Shown piece after piece: positions 13,994 through 24,565 of a stretch of DNA of 64,000 bases. Origin of the DNA: Ptychodera flava (taxonomy: Eukaryota > Hemichordata > Enteropneusta > Ptychoderidae); contig NC_091930.1 in the NCBI RefSeq assembly GCF_041260155.1, forward strand, positions 49,478,500 to 49,542,499, given 5' to 3'. Position numbers and translations under genes: made by a program. Position 1 is the stretch's first letter, and each line of letters starts with the position of its first letter. A model generated the notes under the pieces. The model was not told the DNA's origin. It saw nothing but the letters and a program-made list of their open reading frames with translations, and did not search any database.

Positions 13994-14955
13994 ATATATC
14001 TATATATTATAATATATAGATATATACATATATATCTGGTGCTGTTGTGTGTATTGTGTGTGTATGTGTGTGTGTTCATCTATATGTTTACATCTTCTAT
14101 ATGTGTGGATGTATAATTGAAATTTTAGCATTAACAAAAATCAAGTATTTGGAAACACGTACTGTATAATGCATCTGTTATGATAGTTTCTCTCGAATCC
14201 CGTCTTCCTTACACACAGGACCCAAGATTGACAATGGCCGACGACGAACGAAGTCAACACCGGCATCCATCGATAATCTCCACCTCCCGGATATTTTCAA
14301 CCCGAACGCAAGCATGAGGTCGGTAAGGTCAGAGTCGACAAGTGGCCTTAACGCCAGGTCAGAGGTCACGAGGTCATCCGGGACCGTCAAAAAACCTAGA
14401 AGGTCGATATTAATGACAGAGTATCTGAGGAAGGAAAACACCATGCTATCGAGGGAAGGCAGGACGAGGAGGCCATCGGATACGAGATCTGTGACGGAGT
14501 ATCTTCGGAGGGAGAACACGATGTTTCCCGATGTTAGCCGACGCAGGATCCCTTCAGACACCAGATCAGTGTCGGATTATCTCCGGAAGGAAAATACCTC
14601 CTTATCCGACGTTAGCCGACTGTCAGTCTCCGACTTGACCGACATACATTCCATTTCAACAAATATGAAAACAATGAGATCAGTAAGTAACAACATCACA
14701 TCAGTGAATCAGTCAATCTATCGATCAATCAATCAATCAATCAATCAATATCGTAGAGTCTGTGATTATCACATATACTTATTGCAGCAGCTATCGAGTC
14801 ATACAGAGTACATATTAGTTATCGTTTTTTTCAGCGTTTAAATTTATTCATGAAATAACAAACTTACACAAAATAAGTTTGCCTCTACCTGAGAAGTCAC
14901 GTGTCATCATGGCTGTAACTAATCACAACAGACACCAACAACCACGAAATATCTG

Positions 14956-15018
<63 letters not shown>

Positions 15019-16526
15019 TATTATGTTATCACGTCTTATTGACTACATCGCTTTTCATAATTTTATTCAGCGGAGTGATACATCGCGGAAGGATGTTTTC
15101 GTTCAACTTGAAATTCTACACAGCGGTCAAGTATTTGTGAGTATTTAATACACACTAGTGACATTCACCTTCGATCAAATGAGAGCATAAACTTACGTGT
15201 ATATTGGAATTCATCTCAGTCTATGTCTAAGTGAAAGTGCACGTAAAAATAACGCTTTCATTCGTCCACGTGCCATTCACCTGGACCCTTATAAAACAAA
15301 TAATTACACGGATATATGACCATCATATACACACCCTCAGTAAGTAACCAACTAGACCATCTTATACATTTATTTCAATCGTTCAATCTCTCCTGATAGA
15401 CATGTTATTGTGTAACTGACAGACTTACTCACTTACTGTATTACAATTGTCTGACCTATCCGCCATATATGCTAACATCTGAACTTGTATCTTGCCCATC
15501 CATCATTTCGGTATACCCAGGAATCTAGTACGTGATACGAGCAAAATTAGACTCATATGTACCTGGCCGCACCCTAGGTTCAAGATTTTAAGATTTTAAG
15601 TATACAAGGTGATGATTTTGGGAGGTAAATGAAAAAAAGCAAAACAGAACCTAAACATGCATAACGACTGTGACCACGCATTGAGAAACCAACAAACATG
15701 AATTTGTAATATGTAACCAAACCAAAGAAAACGAAACGAAACAAAGTCAAACAAAACAAAGTCAAACAACAAACTAAATACAGCACCAAACGATCACTAG
15801 CACCATTCTTTGGCATAAACTGCAGCAATTACAGTGGTTATGAAGGCCGCGTCACAGTTGCCAGGACTGTTTTGATTTTTTGTCATATCCACCAATCACA
15901 ATAGTTTTGCTGTGGTCTATTGCAGGGATTGACTAATATGTGCTATGATACCGGACTGATAGATTCCCAACAGCCGTCTGTGAGTCTGGTAAGTTTTTGC
16001 GTAATTTCATGACGAAAAGACAGCCCGACGGAGGGATGTTAGTAAACAAATGTACACATTTTAAATAAAAGTAACACTAAGCCCGGATCTTATTGTTTAA
16101 AAGTTTCTATGGTATTATTCGGAAAACTGCTCTGAAACACGAATTCTTTGTCTCTAGGAACCCATCTGTTTTTAGAAGTAAACTAAAGTGGTCGCTGGTA
16201 TATCTATGGTACTTTTGTTGAAATCGATTTTCGTTTACTAAGTGGCTCACCTCAATCCAATTAATTCTGATATTATTTGGTCACATGACAAGGCTTCTTT
16301 GGGTTTGTTTCAGGTGAGCCGGGGAGCTGAGTGCTTGATGCTGAACAAGAAGTTCTTTTTTGACAACCTCAGCGAAGCACAGCGGGTCAACCTCAAGTCT
16401 ATAGTCCGTCCATACCCGCTGCAGGAGACTTTGCAGGAACGCTTACAAGACCTCGTCAACTGGCAGCTATACAAACAGCACACATTGAACAAAATCGTCA
16501 CGGAACATTTGAAAATTATGACGTAA
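9349..16526 (+). CDS. CNBD2: CNBD2-like cyclic-nucleotide-binding-domain protein gene, 13 exons seen, frame-disrupted
   Basis: Exons at 9349-9475, 9702-9775, 10114-10204, 10541-10614, 11069-11241, 11728-11795, 12250-12328, 12933-12993, 13518-13645, 14219-14682, 15071-15136, 15926-15988 and 16314-16526. The first cyclic-nucleotide-binding barrel shows PPKRVIIRQGHNAEMFYIM and the phosphate-binding cassette FGELALIHHSKRTATV. A second, degenerate barrel follows (RGTVICKDSNDSEWIYIVKS). Two CNB-type barrels, the DFHDIFM/HIEYLR segment and a C-terminal VNWQLYK match my memory of CNBD2. Vertebrate CNBD2 is linked to cAMP binding and sperm function; that is family knowledge. Phases are consistent at most junctions, but exons 3 and 7 need a one-base shift and the exon 9/10 junction does not match in phase. 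The start codon was not found. Either indels in the assembly or a pseudogene in progress. Confidence 0.75.
9702..9775 (+). CDS. CNBD2: CNBD2-like exon 2
   Basis: Acceptor TGTTTTGTACAG, phase 1 to 0, donor AAAAAG|GTATGT. Encodes KKYIDEEVQDRTPEQLKK; the RTPEQL segment is the usual lead-in to the first barrel of the family. A long (GA)n tract begins 14 bp after the exon. Confidence 0.65.
9790..9924. repeat. (GA)n microsatellite in CNBD2-like intron
   Basis: Purine tract of about 135 bp with a few GGA interruptions, lying immediately after the donor of exon 2. Confidence 0.95.
10114..10204 (+). CDS. CNBD2: CNBD2-like exon 3, frame-disrupted
   Basis: Acceptor TCTATTGTTTCAG; donor ACACG|GTAGGT. 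The incoming phase-0 frame reads SLYGLQSLDSYL and then meets TGA. The conserved continuation EYPLHMQDKLCRVAFLH lies one base over. The switch falls at the short T run near 10146-10149. The exon is 91 nt, while the neighbours require a length of 3n+2, so the frame cannot be closed as sequenced. Confidence 0.6.
10541..10614 (+). CDS. CNBD2: CNBD2-like exon 4: start of CNB barrel 1
   Basis: Acceptor TTTTTTTATCAG, phase 2 to 1, donor CGAG|GTAGGT. Reads VPPKRVIIRQGHNAEMFYIM then ISGR, the canonical beta strands that open a cyclic-nucleotide-binding domain. Confidence 0.85.
11069..11241 (+). CDS. CNBD2: CNBD2-like exon 5: phosphate-binding cassette
   Basis: Acceptor CTTGTTTTCGCAG, phase 1 to 0, donor GAGAA|GTGAGT. 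Carries LRRGACFGELALIHHSKRTA: the FGE-L-AL...R-x-A core with the Glu and Arg that contact the cyclic phosphate and ribose in known CNB domains. Nucleotide binding therefore looks chemically possible. Confidence 0.88.
11728..11795 (+). CDS. CNBD2: CNBD2-like exon 6
   Basis: Acceptor CAATGTATTTCAG, phase 0 to 2, donor CTCAG|GTGAGA. Reads DFHDIFMRVTEPGKDPPHIE then YL, the helix after barrel 1 leading into the inter-barrel link. Confidence 0.8.
12250..12328 (+). CDS. CNBD2: CNBD2-like exon 7, frame-disrupted linker to barrel 2
   Basis: Acceptor ATAATTTTCTCCCCAAAG, phase 2; donor TACTACAA|GTAAGG. The incoming frame reads TLPLVKNWPVDLL; the family-like ending KCVLFHYYK is in the next frame. The exon is 79 nt where its phase-2 neighbours on both sides need a multiple of three. 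The four-T run at 12288-12291 is a likely site of one surplus base. Confidence 0.65.
12876..12911. repeat. (TTTA)n microsatellite
   Basis: Short tetranucleotide run directly upstream of the acceptor of CNBD2-like exon 8. Confidence 0.9.
12933..12993 (+). CDS. CNBD2: CNBD2-like exon 8: CNB barrel 2
   Basis: Acceptor TTCTCTATCACACAG, phase 2 to 0, donor AAATCA|GTAAGT. Reads RGTVICKDSNDSEWIYIVKS, the opening strands of the second barrel. Confidence 0.82.
13039..13168. repeat. (AATC)n microsatellite
   Basis: Tetranucleotide array with three or four small interruptions, within the intron after CNBD2-like exon 8. A shorter run of the same unit recurs near 14724-14748. Confidence 0.95.
13518..13645 (+). 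CDS. CNBD2: CNBD2-like exon 9
   Basis: Acceptor TGTTTTCTTCGTCAG, phase 0 to 2, donor CATAA|GTATGT. Begins GTCQVIKQLEDV, completing VKS-GTCQVIKQL as expected for a CNB strand, then becomes strongly basic (FLRRRRRNKTTERW and on). Its phase-2 end does not fit the phase-1 start of the next visible exon, so a small exon or an indel is missing. Confidence 0.75.
13777..14037. repeat. Compound (TA)n/(TG)n microsatellites
   Basis: TA runs, a (TG)n block at about 13832-13877, then further TA runs. Fills most of the intron between CNBD2-like exons 9 and 10. Confidence 0.9.
14219..14682 (+). CDS. CNBD2: CNBD2-like exon 10: basic insert with three internal repeats
   Basis: Acceptor CTTCCTTACACACAG, phase 1 to 0, donor AGATCA|GTAAGT. 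A 154-codon exon rich in R, S and T, sitting between two halves of barrel 2. It holds three near-copies of a unit: MTEYLRKENTMLSREG, VTEYLRRENTMFPDVSRRR and VSDYLRKENTSLSDVSRL, the last two preceded by PSDTRS. I know of no such repeat in vertebrate CNBD2; it looks like a lineage-specific disordered insertion. Confidence 0.7.
14955..15020. repeat. (TA)n microsatellite
   Basis: Dinucleotide run in the intron before CNBD2-like exon 11. Confidence 0.95.
15071..15136 (+). CDS. CNBD2: CNBD2-like exon 11
   Basis: Acceptor CATAATTTTATTCAG, 66 nt, phase 0 to 0, donor GTATTT|GTGAGT. Reads RSDTSRKDVFVQLEILHSGQ then VF, the strand leading to the barrel 2 cassette region. Confidence 0.8.
15926..15988 (+). 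CDS. CNBD2: CNBD2-like exon 12
   Basis: Acceptor TGTGGTCTATTGCAG, 63 nt, phase 0 to 0, donor AGTCTG|GTAAGT. Reads GLTNMCYDTGLIDSQQPSVS then L, a degenerate barrel 2 segment in which the FGE-type cassette is lost, as expected for a non-binding second barrel. Confidence 0.78.
16314..16526 (+). CDS. CNBD2: CNBD2-like terminal exon
   Basis: Acceptor TTTGGGTTTGTTTCAG, phase 0, 70 codons then TAA. Reads VSRGAECLMLNKKFFFDNLS, then a helical tail with YPLQETLQERLQDLVNWQLY. This closing segment supports the CNBD2 assignment. Confidence 0.85.
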   Translation: MSRGAECLMLNKKFFFDNLSEAQRVNLKSIVRPYPLQETLQERLQDLVNWQLYKQHTLNKIVTEHLKIMT

Positions 16527-17370
16527 CACTTTCTGGACATCCGGGTACTATAAAGAGCCGATTCCGTCGCTAGTCTGTACTGATATTCCACATTTACAAT
16601 GGATGCCGTTAATGGTGATCGATTTTTCTACAACTACCATGTCTGTGTCTGTCTACTTGGATGTCTCTCGTTCTGTCTTTAGCTCTGTCTGTTCGTCTCC
16701 TCGTTCGTTCATTTACCTTGTTTGTTTCACGTCTTTTCAGTAACAACGGCGACAATGGCATTAGCTAACACAATGTTCTTTTTTACCTCGAAAAAATACT
16801 ATTCACAGTTTTATCACCCAAAATTCCATAAACTTGGGAAGAGAGAACATACACCTCAATAGTTCAACCTACAAGTCGGAGTACAACGACCATCACCCTT
16901 TCACTACCGATATGCACAATCGGCTGACAGTCTCAGTGAGCCTATACCTTCACAAAGTATAAATAGATATCATCAAAGGAAACTGTAAACGAAAGTTTCC
17001 TTTTCGTTTGCATGGCCAGAACGAAATCAACAGTGCCAGGACATGCTTCAAGTCGTACTCCTATCGCATGTCCTAACGACACGAAAACAATATTTGAGAC
17101 AATTATTTCAATGGTGGAATCAGTGTAGTTTTCTCCTGAGTCGTTTTCTAATAATAACGTGAACAGATTGATATGAAAGCACAGCCGACAGGACCAATGT
17201 CTTATTTGGTTTTATGACCATGGCATATATTCTGTGGCGCAAATTTCAAAGTGTATTCAATCATATCGTAACGTGACGTTGCTTGATCCTTTTCACACCA
17301 TTGACTAACTAGACGATCAAAACTTTGTACAAAATGTCAAACGTGACCAATATCTGAAGTAGTTTCCTAA
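16527..17370. other. Intergenic, nothing recognised
   Basis: Between the CNBD2-like stop codon and the 4-kb foldback. I see no open frame with a domain, no RNA gene and no clear AATAAA close to the stop. Confidence 0.5.
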
Positions 17371-20237
17371 TAGTCCAGTCAAAATAGGGTTAGACCCACC
17401 ACAAATTGCAACAGAATTTTTTTCTTCAAAATGCATTTTAGAGAGGTACCCAGAACAACATATTAAAAGTTTACTCGAATCCACCTTGGGGAAATATGTC
17501 TAATTTGCATAAATCAAATATGGCGGCCAACCATCTGACAAAATAACATAATTGGCTATATATCACATGTTAAACAAGCTATTTCAGTGATTTCAAAGTC
17601 TGACACTAGTTATTAGGCTCAGGGAATCATTTTGGAGGTATAATGTTTCATATAGGCACTTCATTAATTTGCATAATTCCAATATGGCGGCCAACATTCC
17701 TACAAAAGACATTTTCGGTCATATACTACGTATTAAACAAGCTATTTCAGTGATTTTAAAGTTAAAAGTATATTTCTTTGGCATGGACAAATGATTTTCG
17801 AGATGCAATGATTTGCATAGGTAATTTGTTAATTTGCATAAGTCCAATATGGTGGCCAACATTCCTACAAAGACATTGTCGGTCATATACCACGCATTAA
17901 ACAAGCTATTTCAGTGATTTTAAACTTTTAATATTTTTTTGGTATGAAGAAACACTTTTAGTGGTTCAATTTTTACAAGGAACCTTTGATAATTTGCATA
18001 AATTAAATATGACTGCTATATTAATGCCCCATGGCTTAATAGCTTCTATTATAAATAAGGGTTTGGTATAGTGTTTAGCACTAGGAAACTATCAAGAAGA
18101 AATTGTTAAGTCCTTCGACATTCATTTTTAGCTCATATTTGGTATTGATATAAATACCAAAAAGAGCTTATATGGTGAGTCTATGGCGTCTGTATGTCTG
18201 TATGTAGGTATGTATATGCGGATGTATGTCCGTCACACCAAAGGCTCCTATACCGCCAAAGCTGCCATCTCAGTATTTGGTGTACAGGTAGATGCAGGGG
18301 TCGAGATGTTACGTTGTTTAAGTGCTTAAAATATGCAAATGAAGTCAGAAAAAGGGAAAATCCTGCAAATGTGCAGGAGTGGTGGCAATAACTGAAACAG
18401 CGCACACATCTGAGTAAGAGGTTTTTGACCTTTAACCTATTTGTATGCAGGGTACCTATTATGTGCGAGAGTGGTGGCAGTAACTGAAACAGCTTATTAT
18501 TCATTTCCTGTGATTGTTTATGAACTGTGACATATTAACAGACCTGCTCAAACCATGGATGTCTATTTTTGTACATCCATGGTTGAAACATTCTCTGCTA
18601 TGCATGTTGCTAAAGTTGACCTCCAGTACCTAAAGTTTCAGACGTTATTTACTTTTGTCATTCTTGTTTTCTGGTTTAAATATTTCTTGTTGTTTTTCTG
18701 GTTGTGCAGAAATCATTGTCATAACATCAACGTAGAATTTTCCTGCACTGAACAGATAGAAACAACACTTATTGTTGATCTTTGGTATGTACCAATTCTG
18801 ATCAAATGTGAGCGACACCGTATAATTGCGGTATTTTTAAAATTTTAATTTATCTATATATGACGACTGTTAATGATTGTTAGTCTTCTGAATAATATAT
18901 TCTCTTTCTGAGTATAACATTGGATTCATCTGTGTACGGCATTTTCGTAATTTGTATTGGTGTTTAACACTGTACAGTGTCAAAACATGTAATCTGTAAT
19001 GTTTACTGTTAAAAAAAGACGTGTTCAAAATCTTTAGTTTTTAATTTAGACTGAACCCCCTTCTTATGGATGGGTGCATCTTTATAAGATCCCTAGATGA
19101 CAGGCAAGAAGTCATCACACATAACAGCAAAAATACAATAAACACAACAAAGCTAAAAAACAGAAAAAATGATATGACCAAAATAAAAAATGCCATAATA
19201 CACACAAATTGAAACTTAGCACTATTGCAAACAATGTCAGATTCATAAAAACTTTATGGAACATAGACTCAAAAAAATCTGAAAACTGCATGCTTTAGCA
19301 AAGGCTTAAAATTAATCCAAAAACAGAATCCAACTATTACACAATACAAACAAGTACATCTTGAGTCATTTTTCCAAGTGTCATTTTTCCAGATGTACAT
19401 GCTTGTATCGTGTAACAGTTGGATTCTGTTGGGCTGATGAGTTGTTTGAATTAATTTTAAGCCTTTCTTAAGCATGCAATTTTCAATTTTTTGTGAGTTT
19501 ATGTGTTGATCAAGTTTTTAAGAGTCTGACATTTTTTGCATCAGAATTTTATTGCAAAACAAAATAGTTGTTTTGTTATATAGCATTTAAAAAACAATGT
19601 GAAAATTTCAGAAAATTTGACCCAGCCAGACTAGAGTTATATTCTTTGCAAATCTTGAAATTCGGATAAAAGGGAAGCAGAAAATCGAGTGATTTGCATA
19701 AATTTGCATAAATTACCCCTTCTATATCATGAACTTACGACTGCTTGCCAAGCTAAAAGGTGAGCCTAACCAAATTTTAATCTTCGGTTAACAAATTAAT
19801 CAAATTGGATGAATATTTGCAAAAAATTATTTTGAGCAAAATACGCTGCATTGGGTGCAGTGCCTTCTTAACAGTTTTTTCGTGATATTCCGATTGCTAA
19901 AATCTCTACAGAACCTTATTTATATAAGAAGCTATTTGGTCATTAATTTGGCAGCCATATTTAATTTCTGAAACTTATCAAAGTGTCTTTTAAAACATTG
20001 AACCGCAAAAGGTGTTTCTTCATGCTCAAGAAATATATTTAAACTTCAAAATGGCTGAAATAGATTGTTCAATACATGATATATGACAGAAAATGTCTTT
20101 TGTAGGTATATTGGCCGCCCTATTGGATTTATGCAAATTAACGAAGTGCCAAGGCAAATCATTGCACCTCAAAAATCATTTGTCCATGCCAAAGAAATAT
20201 ACTTTTAACTTTGAAATCACAGAAATAGCTTGTTTAA

Positions 20238-20451
20238 CCCTTTGACTGCTGTTATTATTTACACAAAAATTTTAATGCAATATTTTACCAATTTGTGTTA
20301 ACTTTTCTGTACGTTTTTTCATAATTTTTTACCAAATGGATATCATTTTTAAGGAGCCACATTTTTTTTTCAAAATTTTGGCAAAAACCAGAAAAATTGA
20401 CTGTGATACATTTTATATAGTTGACAATAATAGACTTTGGCGCCAAAAGGG
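20238..20451. mobile_element. TTAA-flanked MITE, copy 1, inside giant foldback
   Basis: Begins CCCTTTGACTGCTGT and ends GGCGCCAAAAGGG, with TTAA on both sides (20234-20237, 20452-20455). It interrupts a 164-bp unit at CTTGT-TTAA-TACGTGG; sister units without it read CTTGTTTAATATGTGG, the empty site. Confidence 0.8.
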
Positions 20452-20624
20452 TTAATACGTGGTATATGACAGAAAATGTCTTTTGTATGTATGTTGGCAA
20501 CCCTATTGGATTTATGCAAATTAACGAAATACCTAAGTATGCAAATCATTGCATCTCGAAAATTGTTTGTCCATGCCAAAGAAATATACTTTTAACTTTG
20601 AAATCACAGAAATGGCTTGCTTAA

Positions 20625-20836
20625 CCCTTTGACTGCTGTAATTCTTTACACAACATTTTTTATGCAATATTTTACCAATTTCTGCGAACTTTTCTGTAGG
20701 TTTTTTCATAATTTTTGACCAAATGGATATCATTTTTCATCAGCTACATTTTTATCAAAATTTTGGCAAAAGGCAGAAAAAATGACTGTGGTTCATTTTA
20801 TAAAGCTGACAAATATAGACCTTGGCGCCCAAAGGG
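20625..20836. mobile_element. TTAA-flanked MITE, copy 2, inside giant foldback
   Basis: Same element and same insertion point in the next tandem unit (TTAA at 20621-20624 and 20837-20840). Shared position means it was copied with the unit rather than inserted twice. Confidence 0.8.
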
Positions 20837-23130
20837 TTAATACGTGGTATATGACAGAAAATGTCTTATGTAGGTATGTTGGCCACCATATTGGATTTAT
20901 GCAAATTATCAAATTACCTATGCAAATCATTGCATCTCGAAAATCATTTGTCCATGCCTAAGAAGTATACTTTTAACTTTAAAATTACTGAAAGAGCTTG
21001 TTTAATATGTGGTATATGACCAAAAATGTCTTTTGTAGGAATGTTGGCCGCCATATTGGAATTATGCAAATTAATGAAGTGCCTATATGAAACATTATAC
21101 CTCCAAAATGATTCCCTGAGCCTAATAACTAGTGTCAGACTTTGAAATCACTGAAATAGCTTGTTTAATATGTGATATATGGCCAATTATGCTATTTTGT
21201 CGGATGGCTGGCAGCCATATTTGATTTATGCAAATTAGACATATTTCCCCAAGGTGGATTCGAGTAAACTTTTAATATGTTGTTCTGGGTACCTCACTAA
21301 AATGCATTCTGAAGAAAAAAATTCTGTTGCAATTTGTGGTGGGTTAGGTGCCAAAATCTCGTAGATTGACTGACTATAAAGCTTCTGATTGGTTAATTCG
21401 GCCTACACGAGGTTAACGTGTGACCAAAGTCCTGATAACTTCAACACTATCTACATCGCGGTGTATGCCGTGTACTTACTCGTGTCAAGAAAAGCGACAT
21501 TTATTTTTCGAAATCATTGTCAAGTTCTGTGCCAAACAGGTGACAGTGACGTCATGCTATGTATTTGATATGAGATTGTCTTCATTTAAAGCTGACATAT
21601 TAAAGTGTGGCAAAATGGCCGTTTGGAGTAGTTCAAGGATCGAATTCTGTAAAATATCTAAGCTAGCTACGGTCTTATATTATAGCAAATTTGACCCTAA
21701 GAATGTCGGTGAGATGACGAAGATGATTTGCACATGTTGCATGGACTTTGAAGGTTTTGGCAAACAGAGGCTGTTTGTAATATCATCAAGTTTGGGGTTT
21801 GGTTTGGGGACTATCATAGGGTGTCATTTACGGCTGAAAGTTTGCAAGGGGGCGCTATTCGTTGAAACGAATGATACTCCCATTGATTGACTGAACAGCG
21901 ACTCGCATGCTGCCATTAGCAGTGTTTCAAGTATACTCTGCTCATGCGGCAGACACCAGGGAACCCATCATCTCCGGCGGCGTGCTCAGGCTGAACCCGG
22001 CGCCTTACTTCGGGGTGTAAAGCGCCCTCTACCACGACGTAGTAGTGACGTCGACCGTGACGACAAGTCGAGAATATACAACTCGTTAGGAAATGATATT
22101 GTCGTCGACTATTAAACGGACGACTTTCAGAAATTCTCTAACTTTAAACAGAGATTGAATGTCGATAATAACAATATGTCAGGGAAAAATACGTTAGTTA
22201 CTTTTAAGCTTTGTATACTTTTCAAACCTCATTTCGATTGTACATATCAACGTTATATTCTGTATTTTATAGTCTTCTACGAGAAATAAATATATAAATT
22301 GCTCTTATTTCTTGTCTCAGGGGAAAATATCTAATTTACATAACTTGGTCCACAGTGGCATTATTGTCTGCCACTCATCTCTTGTTCAAACATATTTTAT
22401 GGCTTAGTGTAGCTTGTTTTCAATTTGGTTTATGTTGCCAGTCGTAATTAAGGAATCGTTTCTGAACTTTTTATAATTTTTTCATATCTATCAGTCATGT
22501 TTACTTTCAAAAGTCGGTCAGACAAAAATACTTTGAAAGCGTGTTTTTATTTTCATCAAAACCTGTTCTCCAGAAATGAAAAGAGAAGTCAACAGCAAAC
22601 ACACGATACAATGTACAAATTTAGAGTTGACATGGACACACGTACAGGAAACACTATGGTGGGAGACAGCAATGTGGGCTTCTGTCATGGGGCTTTATAA
22701 GAAATCAAAAACACTCGCATTAAAACACAATTATCCAATTCCGTTTTACAATATAACTTCTTTATTTTCCCTTTCGTTGCATGTACGAATACAGTTTCCG
22801 ATAAACATCGTCCAGAATAACCGCGTTCCTGCTTACACAGTTTCACACCTGACCATAAATTAAATCGTGACAGGTCAGATCTGGTAGTGCACAGCAAAAC
22901 CAGCAATAAAAATATAGAATCATCTGAAGAAATTCGAAAACAGGACATTCGAAAGCGTCAAACAAAGTGGAAAAACAACACAATAGACTCAGGATAGCAA
23001 TCTAAAATGTGTAAATAAAGCAATTTTGCCACCGTTACAATAATTTCGCCGAAAAAAAGGCGAAAAAACACAACAACAGACCATTATTGATTGAAGAGTG
23101 TAATCTGCTGGCAGTTGAACTAGGCAGATA

Positions 23131-23183
23131 CATTGGTTCTGAGAGAATAAAGTCAACTTGACTTTATTCTCCCAGAACCAATG
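23131..23183. repeat. Near-perfect 53-bp palindrome
   Basis: Arms CATTGGTTCTGAGAGAATAA... and its complement ending AGAACCAATG, 26 bp each with one mismatch and a one-base centre. It is followed by a looser inverted repeat with TAGGTTTGAGGC and GCCTCAAACCTA (about 23187-23224). Confidence 0.8.
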
Positions 23184-23299
23184 TATAGGTTTGAGGCCTA
23201 TTCTAGGATCTGCCTCAAACCTACAATAACCAAACAATACCCTTTTGTCTACTACTTATGGGGGCACATTTTGAAACCCAGGGAGCATGCGCAAATAAA

Positions 23300-23470
23300 C
23301 TTTACACCAGTTTATTTTTGAAAAAGCCGTCATTTTGAATTTCAAGTATGGGTAATTTCTTCTACAGTGCCGAATTTCGCACGGTGACCCCCGGGCCTGA
23401 TTTTTATTCTTGATTAAAAATGGAATGGTTAAAAGTTCTCTTTCGGAAAGTTTGAGCAAAGGTTTTTTTC
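23300..23470 (+). repeat. Dispersed repeat family copy 1
   Basis: Shares CATTTTGAATTTC and CACGGTGACCCC followed by TTTTTAT and TTGATT with the copy at 52530-52680. A reverse-strand copy lies near 56690-56850 and a weaker one near 46470-46560. No coding content recognised. Confidence 0.55.
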
Positions 23471-24443
23471 CCCAATTTTATAGGCTCATACCATCTTAAT
23501 GGAATACGCGCCTCTAAAATGGAAGCCTATAAATGAGGCTATGATTACATTTTGCAACCATACTCGTACAAAATGATCCCCTCCCGCAGGTGGTAGACCT
23601 GAAAACTATTATACAAAATTTAAGAATCAAAATATTTGTCCCGGAGGCGCACCCTACCCCACGGGGCAACGAGCGACTGAAAACGGTATAGCCGTGACGA
23701 CTGCTCACCAGTCGTTCTTCGGCCGTGCTACAGCCTTGATACATTGTGTACATTTCCGCGACAGTGTCACAGTACGTCCGTTGTCTTACCTTCCCATGGG
23801 AGACTTGACGCGACGTTTATCGGTATTTCAAAATATTAATGAAAGAAAGCGGAAAACGACCTTGAAGTGGCCATTTTTGGATAAAGTCTGAGCGAAAACC
23901 GTCTCATCTTATTTGGGTTCCAGAAAATACGCCTTCGCAAGCACCTTAGTTTGAAGAAGGTTCAGCGGGAAACATATTACATTGTAATCTGGATACAGCG
24001 AATAATGCGAACATAAATCTGGCTGACAGCGATTCGAACATTTATTCTGGATAATCTCTTAACACATCGGGGAATTGCTCACTAAATAAATGATACAGTG
24101 TTTGATGAAACCAGCTTACTCGGAGAATCATTAAATGACCCGTTCTCTGATTAGGCCGTTCTCTGATTAGGCGCGCAATTAATTATGGCAAGTACTTTTA
24201 AACATCGCGTTACAATTTTCGCGGTCACTTATATCTGAAACGCTGAAATACCAACAACTGTAAAAATATATAAACGTCCTGTTACCTCTCTGAAACCATT
24301 TTTCAGGGGAATATGCAAATATTACACTTGTCTGGATCTTTGGTGAACATAGGTAATGGCATATCGTCATGACACAAGCATGCGCACACTTAAACGTTTC
24401 AAGCCTACAGAACCATACGTTGATAACCATACACACATGCATG

Positions 24444-24565
24444 CATACATACATACATACATACATACATACATACATACATACATACATACATACATAC
24501 ATACATACATACATACATACATACATACATACATACATACATACATACATACATACATACATACG
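24444..24565. repeat. (CATA)n microsatellite
   Basis: About thirty uninterrupted tetranucleotide units. Long open frames on both strands here are repeat artefacts. There are no spacers, so it is not a CRISPR array. Confidence 0.97.

Larger units (their letters stand above)
17371..21376. mobile_element. Giant 4-kb foldback (long inverted repeat) element
   Basis: The ends are reverse complements: ACCCACCACAAATTGCAAC near 17395 mirrors GTTGCAATTTGTGGTGGGT near 21330. The centre is also a palindrome: CAAGTACATCT near 19361 mirrors AGATGTACATGCTTG near 19391. Ends and centre share one axis near 19375, so the whole block is one inverted repeat with diverged arms of about 2 kb. Each outer arm is built of tandem units of about 164 bp (three visible on the left, five on the right), recognisable by GACATTTTCGGTCATATAC and GCCAACATTCC. 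No transposase frame seen. Exact ends and target duplication uncertain. Confidence 0.75.

Noticed and set aside
21420-21890. 156-codon plus-strand frame next to the giant foldback
   Set aside because: Starts at GTG, shows no domain or splice structure; could be a transposon remnant but nothing supports it.
24444-24565. Regular short repeats resembling an array
   Set aside because: Pure CATA microsatellite without spacers; not CRISPR, and its MYVC/YIHT frames are artefacts. The same holds for 26950-27110.
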